From contig JBEKHH010000004.1 in assembly GCA_050012375.1 (NCBI GenBank), forward strand, positions 62,001-126,000: 64,000 nt of DNA, in the 5' to 3' direction. The translations under genes were made by a program, and so were the position numbers. The stretch comes from PALSA-1353 sp050012375 (GTDB taxonomy: Bacteria; Planctomycetota; Phycisphaerae; Tepidisphaerales; Tepidisphaeraceae). Shown piece after piece: positions 35,608 through 43,200 of the stretch. Every line of letters starts with the position of its first letter. Position 1 is the stretch's first letter. Below the pieces are notes generated by a model. That model searched no databases. It was given only the letters and a program-made list of their open reading frames with translations, and had not been told where the DNA came from.

Positions 35608-36450
35608 TCACCGCCCGCCGGGCATGTATAGAACCGCCAGCATCGTCGCGAATATCAAAACGAATCCTACAATGCTCAGGATCGCCGATTTCCGGCCTCG
35701 CACGGCCGGCGTGATCGGCGTATGCAGCGCGATCGCGTAGACCACCCACACCGTAAAGGCCAGAATCACTTTCGGGCTGGTCATCCAATGCGGCCCGAGT
35801 TGGGTATTGGATCCCTGTTTCAGGACCTTAATCAGGCCGGTGACAATTCCGATGGTCAGCAGCGCAAAGCCGAAGGTGACCGCCCAATGGGTCAGATTCT
35901 CCAGCCGCTCGAGGCTTCCCATGGGCGATGCGCCGATGAGATTTTTTCGCCGGAGCCTGGCGCTGGCAATGAGATACATCGCCCCGACGCCGGCGGCGAC
36001 GCCGAACGCCGCGACCCCGCCGAACGTGCTCATCCGATGCGCCAGCCGCCACAGTTCATCCGATTGATACGCGCCCGGCTTGATCTCTCCAAACAGTCCG
36101 GCGGCGGCCAGCATCAACACCGCGATCGGCATCAAGAACCAATCCAGGCCGGGGATCGGCTTGGCGTGCTGAACATAAAGCGTGAATCCCACGAGCACCA
36201 CCGCCAGCGCCACCAGGGCCTCAAAATTATCCTCCACCGGCAGCCAGCTTCGGCGATTCCAGCCATGCCAAACGAGTGCAGCCATCGCCAGACAAATCGC
36301 AAAATAGGCCATTGGCTTGGCCGCCAGGCGCAGGGCGTTGCCGGGCTTCCACAACTGGGCCAAAGACATCCCGCCGCCGGAGACGAGCAACCCCACCGCC
36401 CCCCATAAGAGCGCGAACTGGCCCGCATTGGGAGGCATCGAAGCGGTCAT
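35608..36450 (-). CDS. HemX/CcsA-superfamily membrane protein
   Basis: 280 residues with about eight membrane helices (LLWGAVGLLVSGGGMSLAQL, AYFAICLAMAALVWHGW, ALAVVLVGFTLYVQHA and others) and conserved His in HRMSTFGG and LHTPITPAV. It belongs to the cytochrome c assembly (CcsA) superfamily in its shorter HemX form, which commonly precedes hemA and is thought to modulate HemA level or haem supply. The ATG overlaps the stop of the sirohaem synthase gene (ATGA at 36447-36450). It could instead be a true CcsA, but it lacks the tryptophan-rich WWD stretch seen in the 26497-28194 product. Confidence 0.85.
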   Translation of the reverse strand: MTASMPPNAGQFALLWGAVGLLVSGGGMSLAQLWKPGNALRLAAKPMAYFAICLAMAALVWHGWNRRSWLPVEDNFEALVALAVVLVGFTLYVQHAKPIPGLDWFLMPIAVLMLAAAGLFGEIKPGAYQSDELWRLAHRMSTFGGVAAFGVAAGVGAMYLIASARLRRKNLIGASPMGSLERLENLTHWAVTFGFALLTIGIVTGLIKVLKQGSNTQLGPHWMTSPKVILAFTVWVVYAIALHTPITPAVRGRKSAILSIVGFVLIFATMLAVLYMPGGR

Positions 36451-37190
36451 CCTTCGGTCTCCAAGTCGGGCAGATCGGCGAACCTTCCGCGCAACCAGTT
36501 TCGCAATCCGGTCATTCCGCCGGACTTCAGGGCCGCCGCCGCCTCGTTCGTCGCCAAGGCCCGGAAAATCTCCCGCCGGCGCGAGATCGGCAAACCGCTG
36601 TCTTTGATGCGCGGCCGAAGCTGCTTCATCGCCTCCGCCAATTTCACCCAGTCATCGGTCACGCTTCCCGCCAGGGCATCGCGGAGCCCAGCCGCCAGCG
36701 CCGGCGAGCCGCCGGCCGACACCGCGACGGTAATCGGCCCGCAGCGCAGCAGGGCCGGGGAGATGAAATCTCCCGGCTCATCCTCTTCCCCATCGCCGCG
36801 CTGAACCCAAATCCCCCGCTGACGGGCCTCAGCGACGACGGCATCATTGACCGCCGTCGAATCGGTTGCCGCGAAGATCAACTCCGCCCCGGCCAAATCA
36901 GCAGGCTCGAAATCCCCGACTTTTCGTTCGATTTCCTTGGGAAACTCGCGCACGAATTTGGGGGCGACGGCCCGAACCGATTTCCCCCCCGCCGCCAGGA
37001 TTCCGGATGCCTTGCGTGCCGCGACGACCCCTCCGCCGACGATCAGCACGCGCCGCTGCGACACATCCAGGAAAATGGGATAGAGGTGCGACACGAGCGA
37101 AAGAATTCTAACCAAGTCATCGCCGCCTGTCGCCCGCGCTGTCCCGCGAGCGGGGGGCCGTCGGGGGGCCGGGGTGATGTTGGTTGACAC
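36447..37190 (-). CDS. Precorrin-2 dehydrogenase/sirohydrochlorin ferrochelatase (sirohaem synthase N-terminal type)
   Basis: 247 residues. The NAD-binding segment (YPIFLDVSQRRVLIVGGGVV, near residues 37-56) is followed by LIFAATDSTAVNDAVV and FISPALLRCGPITVAVSAGG, the standard CysG-N/MET8 pattern. The enzyme oxidises precorrin-2 and may insert iron to give sirohaem for sulphite and nitrite reductases. The uroporphyrinogen methyltransferase half of CysG is absent here. The first 30 residues are unusual and rich in Arg/Pro; a GTG near residue 27 (VRILSLVSH) is a likely alternative start. It heads the hemA operon and is divergent from the toxin gene. Confidence 0.9.
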   Translation of the reverse strand: MSTNITPAPRRPPARGTARATGGDDLVRILSLVSHLYPIFLDVSQRRVLIVGGGVVAARKASGILAAGGKSVRAVAPKFVREFPKEIERKVGDFEPADLAGAELIFAATDSTAVNDAVVAEARQRGIWVQRGDGEEDEPGDFISPALLRCGPITVAVSAGGSPALAAGLRDALAGSVTDDWVKLAEAMKQLRPRIKDSGLPISRRREIFRALATNEAAAALKSGGMTGLRNWLRGRFADLPDLETEG

Positions 37191-37213
37191 ATCGCGATTT
37201 TGGTGGCTATCTT
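37184..37213 (+). promoter_or_regulatory. Promoter of the BrnT/BrnA-like pair
   Basis: TTGACA (37184-37189), an 18-base spacer and TATCTT (37208-37213). Transcription would begin near 37220, almost at the GTG (37221) of the toxin, so the message may be leaderless. Confidence 0.5.
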
Positions 37214-37220
37214 ATTTGGC

Positions 37221-37487
37221 GTGCGATACCGTTGGAACGACTGGAACCAGGGGCACATCGCCGACCATCGGATGTCGCCCGCCGACGCGGAATGGGTGGT
37301 GGATCGGGCGAGGGCTCCATACCCGCAGATCATGGGCCTTGGAAAACGATTGGTGATCGGACAGACGCGCCACGGAGCGTATGTGCAGGTCATCTACGTG
37401 TTGGACGAAGATGGGACGGCCTACGTGCTTCATTGCCGGCCGCTCACGGATTCGGAAAAACGGCGATACCGCAGGAGAACAAGATGA
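37221..37487 (+). CDS. brnT: BrnT-like toxin
   Basis: 88 residues from the GTG at 37221; starts at 37200 (TTG) and 37203 (GTG) are in frame but lie within the putative promoter. The protein begins RYRWNDWNQGHIADHRMSP, a close match to the BrnT opening (Y-x-W-N/D...K/Q-x3-N/H-x4-H-x-I/M-x2-x-D/A), and continues with VIYVLDEDGTAYVLHCRPLT and a basic C-terminus. BrnT is a RelE-fold ribonuclease toxin. The stop overlaps the start of the following ribbon-helix-helix antitoxin gene (ATGA). In the usual order the toxin comes first, as here. Confidence 0.85.
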   Translation: MRYRWNDWNQGHIADHRMSPADAEWVVDRARAPYPQIMGLGKRLVIGQTRHGAYVQVIYVLDEDGTAYVLHCRPLTDSEKRRYRRRTR

Positions 37488-37789
37488 GCAAAACAACAAA
37501 GAAATACTGGGAAATGAACAAGGCCGAACTGGCTGAGGCTACCCGGGAGTTCGACCAGGAGTTTATCGCGGACAAGGCGCGGCCGATGACGGCCACCCAG
37601 CGCAGGGAGGAACGACGGGCGCGACGGCGCGGTCGCCCGCGGGTGGGTAAAGGCGCGCAAAAAATCCACATTACCCTGGAGCGCGGTCTGGTGAAGCACG
37701 CGGACCGAGTAGCCAGACAGAAGGGCTGGGGCCGATCGGAATTGATTGCTCGGGCCTTGGCGGCGGCGATCGGCCGAAAGGGGAGCTGA
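37484..37789 (+). CDS. brnA: BrnA-like antitoxin, ribbon-helix-helix
   Basis: 101 residues from the ATG at 37484, with AGGAG 7 bases ahead; it overlaps the toxin stop. The N-terminal region (MNKAELAEATREFDQEFIAD) is amphipathic and would bind the toxin. A basic stretch follows (RREERRARRRGRPRVG). The C-terminal ribbon-helix-helix (QKIHITLERGLVKHADRVA, GWGRSELIARALAAAI) should bind DNA and repress the operon. Antitoxins of this family bind their own promoter, so the site at 37184-37213 is the expected target. A hairpin (37789-37821) follows. Confidence 0.85.
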   Translation: MSKTTKKYWEMNKAELAEATREFDQEFIADKARPMTATQRREERRARRRGRPRVGKGAQKIHITLERGLVKHADRVARQKGWGRSELIARALAAAIGRKGS

Positions 37790-37827
37790 TGAGCCCTCGG
37801 GACGGATGAGGAGAGGCTCATTAAAAA
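37789..37827. terminator. Weak terminator-like hairpin after brnA
   Basis: ATGAGCC (37789-37795) pairs with GGCTCAT (37815-37821) around a 19-base loop, followed by TTAAAAAA. There is no T run on the plus strand, but the A run would serve a minus-strand transcript. Weak support. Confidence 0.35.
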
Positions 37828-37911
37828 ATCTTCCCGACCCCTGAACCGGGTGCGCAATAAAAAGCCCCCAGTGCTGGTGGAGGCTGGTGAATTCCGAATG
37901 TTGGGTAAGTT

Positions 37912-38532
37912 TCAGGCGCGACGCCGGCGTGCGAGCAGGGCCAGCGAACCGAGGCCCAGCAGGCCGAGGGAAGCCGGCTCGGGAACAACCGTGGGGTACT
38001 GGCGGAGCGTAAACGTGCTCGCCGCGCTGTCCGGGACCGTCAGGTCAAACCCGACGGACAACGTGTCGAGGGGGGCGACGCTCCCCTGAGACATGTCGAG
38101 CGTGTAGGGCGCCAACGTCATGACCGTGAAGGCGCTGTTGTTGTCGGGCCCAGCAAAGTTCACCGGGGTGTTGGTGAGGAGGAAGTTACCATCGGTGCCT
38201 GAGCCGAGCTGCTCGTGATAGTCCGTAAACGTCACCGGAGGGGTGACGTCGTTCGCTATCCCTTCGCCCACTATTACATAGCTGGTTGTGCTGCCGTTGT
38301 TCTGGGTATCAAAAGTGATGTCGATCGGCCCCACGGCAGTAAAGTTCTTGCCGAGGATCACAATTTCGTTGCCGAGAATAGACACGCTTGCCGTGCCGTT
38401 GCCGTTGCCGTTTACGGTGTCGCCCGTGATGATTGCCGCATTAGCGGCGACACTGATAATACTTAGGACGCCGCCTGCCGCCGCCGCGAGCAGGAAAGCT
38501 TTGCGATTTATCCGATTTAATCTGCCAAGCAT
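37912..38532 (-). CDS. PEP-CTERM sorting domain protein
   Basis: 206 residues from the ATG at 38532 (AAAGGAG 8 bases ahead; an upstream in-frame start at 38553 is less likely). The signal peptide FLLAAAAGGVLSIISVAANA is followed by a short beta-rich secreted domain rich in Asn, Thr and Gly. The C-terminus is a textbook exosortase signal: VVPEPASLGLLGLGSLALLA followed by RRRRA. This is the most canonical substrate in the window for the exosortase at 8051-9577. The function is unknown; such proteins often have a role in extracellular matrix. Confidence 0.93.
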   Translation of the reverse strand: MLGRLNRINRKAFLLAAAAGGVLSIISVAANAAIITGDTVNGNGNGTASVSILGNEIVILGKNFTAVGPIDITFDTQNNGSTTSYVIVGEGIANDVTPPVTFTDYHEQLGSGTDGNFLLTNTPVNFAGPDNNSAFTVMTLAPYTLDMSQGSVAPLDTLSVGFDLTVPDSAASTFTLRQYPTVVPEPASLGLLGLGSLALLARRRRA

Positions 38533-39182
38533 CTTCTTTCTCCTTTCCCTCACAAGTTCCGCCAGCGAAGAGGATCCAAATCCATTCCGACAACCTTAAA
38601 ATCACCCTAAAATCTGCGCCGAATTCGACGCGGACGACTTGGTAAATGTCGGAACAAAACCGACGTGAATCAATGCCGCCCGCCCAAAACCAAGGTCAGG
38701 CTAGACCTTTGCTCCCGAATAGCAACACTTTTCTTTGCGCTTTTTATCCCTCCAATTGCGCGAAATGGTATTAAGCAAACGCCCGGCCGCCCTTACCGGG
38801 ATGTGAATATGGGAAACCGGCGGCTATGTCGCTGCATAAGTATATGCTATTTCAATTATTTGCGAACATCCTCAGACGGATTTCCCAGGAGGTGGTATTA
38901 TTTCCCGAGCGACTCGCCATTAAAGATTTTTGCCTACGCCGCGGCAGAAATTAATTTTTTTTGCTGCGAACCCGCTGACGACAGCGTGCCCGCCGGGGTT
39001 TCGGTTCTTCCTGCGCCGAGCAAAGAAAACCACAGGAACGCCATCGCTCGCTCGTCGGCGATGCGCCGCTTGCCGCGCGGTTGGACGGCGCTGGATATTT
39101 TCGATCAGCGGCGGGTCAAGGCGCATGTTCTGACGCCGTTGGCCGTAGTGAGCGGCCGTAAAATCGTCTATCCTTTGCGGCC
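38533..39182. other. Intergenic stretch, nothing recognised
   Basis: 650 bases between the divergent PEP-CTERM and MTA phosphorylase genes. A plus-strand open frame at 38665-39186 lacks family features. The GC content drops in the middle (38750-38960). No RNA gene, repeat or clear promoter was recognised. Confidence 0.4.
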
Positions 39183-40103
39183 ATGAGTCAGATCAAAGTG
39201 GGCATCATCGGCGGCAGCGGGCTTGGGCAGATTTTGCCGGCGGATAAAGGCCGACGGCATGACATTCAAACGCCGTTCGGCTCGCCGAGCGATGCCGTTG
39301 TTGAAATCGATTGGGAGGGATTGCCGGTGCTGCTTCTGAGCCGGCATGGGCCGGGGCACCTGATTCCGCCGACGAATATTCCGTTTCGGGCCAACATTTT
39401 CGCGCTCAAGCAGCTTGGGTGCACGCACATCATCGCATCGGGGGCTTGCGGGAGTCTTCGCCAGGAGTTCAAGCCGCGCGATCTGGTCATTGCCGATCAG
39501 ATCATTGATAAGACTTCGGGGCGGGTTGGGACCTTTTTTGAGAGGGCGGCGGTGCATGTGGAATTCGCGGAACCTTTTTGCCCGATCCTGCGTCGAATCC
39601 TGATCGAGCAAGGGGCCGCGGGCCCTTCGCCGACGGTACACGACCGCGGCTGTTACGTCTGCATGGAGGGTCCGGCTTTTTCCACGCGGGCCGAGAGCCT
39701 GTTGCACCGCCTGTGGGGCGGGGATTTGATTGGGATGACGGCGATGCCCGAAGCCAAGCTCGCGCGCGAGGCCGAAATCCCCTACGCGCTGGTGTCGATG
39801 GTCACGGATTACGATTCGTGGAAATCGTCAGCCCCCGCCGCGCCGGGGGCGACGCCGGCAAAGACCGAGCCGCTCGAGCCGGCCGCGTTGCTTCAGGAGA
39901 TCATCGGCAATCTTCAGGCTGCCTCGGCCAGCGCGATGGAACTGATCCGCCGCGCGCTTCAGCGAATTGCCGCCGATCCATCGCCGCTATTGGCATGCCC
40001 GGCTCGCGAGGCCCTGAAACTGGCGATCTGGTCGGAAAAGTCTCGCATTCCACGTGAGGAAATTCAAAGACTTTCTCCGCTTTGGGGCAAATATTTTGGA
40101 TAA
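39183..40103 (+). CDS. mtnP: 5'-methylthioadenosine phosphorylase family protein
   Basis: 306 residues. The purine nucleoside phosphorylase family 2 fold is clear: GIIGGSGLGQI at the N-terminus, LLSRHGPGHLIPPTNIPFRA (phosphate and ribose site), IIASGACGSLRQEFKPRDLV, then CMEGPAFSTRAES, GMTAMPEAKLAREAEIPYA and VSMVTDYDSW. It probably cleaves methylthioadenosine to adenine and methylthioribose-1-phosphate for methionine salvage. Use of inosine or guanosine cannot be excluded because the two activities differ by a few residues. No typical ribosome-binding site was seen. The PQQ-propeller gene follows on the same strand. Confidence 0.92.
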   Translation: MSQIKVGIIGGSGLGQILPADKGRRHDIQTPFGSPSDAVVEIDWEGLPVLLLSRHGPGHLIPPTNIPFRANIFALKQLGCTHIIASGACGSLRQEFKPRDLVIADQIIDKTSGRVGTFFERAAVHVEFAEPFCPILRRILIEQGAAGPSPTVHDRGCYVCMEGPAFSTRAESLLHRLWGGDLIGMTAMPEAKLAREAEIPYALVSMVTDYDSWKSSAPAAPGATPAKTEPLEPAALLQEIIGNLQAASASAMELIRRALQRIAADPSPLLACPAREALKLAIWSEKSRIPREEIQRLSPLWGKYFG

Positions 40104-40116
40104 GATTGGGGGGAAG

Positions 40117-40215
40117 AAGGCACGGAGGCACGAAGGGCAAAGCAAGCCAACCCGCGACGAATACGCTTATGTCACGTAACCTTTCCGGCATTTTCCCTTC
40201 GTGCCTCCGTGCCTT
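40117..40215. repeat. Perfect 21-base inverted repeat around the start of the PQQ-propeller gene
   Basis: The arms at 40117-40137 (AAGGCACGGAGGCACGAAGG then G) and 40195-40215 are exact reverse complements, 57 bases apart. The right arm continues with CCTTCGTGCC units. The right arm is inside the signal-peptide codons of the next gene. It looks like a mobile, hairpin-type dispersed repeat. Confidence 0.8.
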
Positions 40216-43200
40216 CGTGCCTTCGTGCCTTTACCTCTCCTGTCTGATTTTCCTCTGCTCCCCCTCCTTCGCCCAAGTCCGAGTCATGCAGCTTCCGATG
40301 CAGCCGGGCAATTTCCCTCAAGCTGCGGCCGACGCGCCGGATGACTCCGGCGGCGTTTATGTTCGGGATTCGGCCATTGCCCTGGAAAAACTGGCCCTGG
40401 CCCGGCGCATGGAACGGCTGCACGAATGGGGCAAATCCGCCGACGTTTATCAGGAGATCCTGGAGAAATATCCCGATCGGGTCGTCCCTTCGGGCGAGGA
40501 CCCGCAGACGCATGTCGTTAACCGATACGTGTCGGTCACGGAGACGGTCCGCCAATCTTTGTGCAAATGGCCGAGCGACGGGCTGATGGTTTATCGCAGC
40601 CGATACGAAACGGAGGCCGCGAAGCTGCTGGCCGCCGCGGGCGCCGACGACCTGGACCAGCTTCAGCAGGTCTTGTTTTTGTATTTCCCCACGGAGTCGG
40701 CGAAGGCGGCGGGCATCCGGCTGATGGACGATTATTTCGAGCAGGGCGATTACGCGGCGGTGGCGCAGACCGGACGGCGCTTGTTGGATTGGCATCCGAA
40801 CCTGATTGCCGAGCGGCCGATGGTCCTGTATCGCACGGCGATCGCGCAAAAGCTGGCGGGCCAGGGGGACGACGCCGGCCGCTGCCTGGACGAGCTTCGC
40901 CGCAATTTTCCCCAGGCAACCGGGACGATCCGGGGTCAGGACGTTCTTCTGGCGGATTCGCTGGAAAAGGAGTTGGCGGGGGCGAACCTGGTTCGCGGGG
41001 AAGCAAGCGATTCGTGGCTGAGCGTGGGGGGCGATGCCAGCCGATCGAAAGTTTCCTCCTCCACGGTCCGGCCGGGCGCGCGTCTCTATTCCATCCCGCT
41101 GCCGCAGCCGAATTGGAATCAGGTTCCCGATGCGGCGCAGCGCCATCAGATCGAGCTGACCGATGAAGATCAGCGAAAGCGGGGCGCGGGTCTGGGCATC
41201 ATGCCGGCCGTCGATCATGGGCAGCTTTTTTTTCAGGACAACACGCGGATTTACGCCCTTGATCTGGACAGCGGCGGCCCGCTTCCCGCGTGGGTGACCA
41301 CCTATCCGATGCAAAACGGCGTCTACGCGCTGGTGGGAACCGCCACGCCCGTTCCGCTGGGCCGGCAATTGTGCGTCACGATCAACGACAAATACGTGAC
41401 GGCGGTGATGGGGCTGTCGGATCCGATCGCCCAATCGCCGATGGTGCCGGATCAGGAGTCCCGCCTGGTCTGTCTGGACCGCAATACCGGCAAGGAAATC
41501 TGGACGACCTCGCCGCCAAGCCTGCCCGAAGCGCAAAGCGCGCTGCGCGATTTGCAGATGGGGGGCTCGCCGCTGATCGTGGGGGACAATCTTTACATCA
41601 TCGCGCACAGCTCGCGCGGGCGATTCGAGGATTGTTACGTCCTGTGCTACGGCCTTGCCAATGGGCAATTCCACTGGGCGTCGTTCATCGCCAATTCCAG
41701 CAGCGAGATGAACGTCAGCGCTTTTGCGGACGATTCGATCCTTTATTCGGATTCGGTTTCGCACCTCGCCTACGCCAGCGGCCGGCTCTTCGTCGTCACC
41801 AACCTGGGGGCGGTGGCTTCGCTGGATGCGTATACCGGAGCGATTGACTGGCTCGACGTGTATCCTCGCACGCAAAGTTCGCCGATTCCCGTGGGCTTCA
41901 ACCAGCCGATGCTGCGGCCCGGCTCGGCGACGGTTCCGTGGACTTACAATCCCGCGGTGGTGGAGGACTCCAAGGTGTTCGTTCTCCCCAGCGACAGCGA
42001 AAATCTTTTCGTCTATGACGCGGGCAGCGGAAATCTCCTCCAGCAGATCGCGCTGGCCGATCTCCAGGAAGGGCGCGATCCCAATGTCCCCTACAGTCCT
42101 GATGTTCCCGACACGCTGCTGGCGGTGAAGGATGATCTGATTTATCTGGCGGGGTCGCGGCAGGTCTGGCAGGTCCCGTGGCGCAGCATCGAGCATGACA
42201 AGCCGGCGGATTTCACGCCGCGCTATTGGCGAAGCGCCGACGCGGGCGATCAGTCGCCGCAGGTTCGCGGCCGGGCGTTCGTCACGGCGGATGCGGTTTA
42301 TCTTCCCACCCAGCTGTGCCTTCGCCGAATTCTCCTGGGCACGGGCTCGCTGGATTCGCTCAACAGCTCTTTTCCGAAAACGGGCTGGGATGAGGGGCAG
42401 GAAGGGCCGGGCAACGTCCTGGTCACGGAGGATCACGTCATCATCGCCGGCGACCGGCAGGTGGCGGTTTATACCGACATTCAGCGGGCTCGTTCCAAAC
42501 TGGATCGGGAAATCGCCGAGGCCCCGGCCGATCCGGAGACGCGACTGCATTATGCCGAGGTGATGTTCGCCGCCGCGCAAGCGGACATCGCGCAGGCCAA
42601 ATTGGAAGAGGCGTTTGAGTTGTTGGGCGGGGAGCAGTCGCTGCGCCCGGGGCCGCTTCGAGATCGCGCTTTTCTCGACGCGCTGAGCTTTGGCAAACGA
42701 TTGGCCAAGGGGCCGGAGTCCGCCCGGCAGGCCCAGCGGATGTTCGACCTGGCCCGCGCCGCGGCGAACTCTGTTGCGCAACAGGTCGCTTATCGCATCG
42801 CCCGGGCCGAGCATGATTGGTCCGAGCCCGACCGGGATGCCGGCGGGGCCATTGCCCTGTATCAGCAAATCCTGGCCGATCCGGCCTGGCGCGCGTATCC
42901 CATGCCCGATGCGCAGGGGACGACGCTCGGCCCGGCCGGCGCCGTGGCGGAGAAGGCCATCGCCGAAATCCTGGCGACGCCCGAAGGGCGGCAGGCGTAT
43001 GAGAAATTCGAGCAGGCGGCCGCCGACGCCCTGCGACAGGCCAGGGAAGCGGGCGATCCCGACCAATTGCTCAACGTCGCCCGGATTTTTCCCGATTCCC
43101 GCGTCGCGGCCGATGCGATGCAGTCGGCCGCCGACTCCTACGAATCCGACGGGAATCCGCGCATGGCGACGCAGGTGCTCCGTCAGCTCCTGCTGCGATT

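Noticed and set aside
38665..39186. 173-codon plus-strand frame upstream of the MTA phosphorylase gene
   Set aside because: Irregular composition, overlaps the next gene start and shows no conserved segment.
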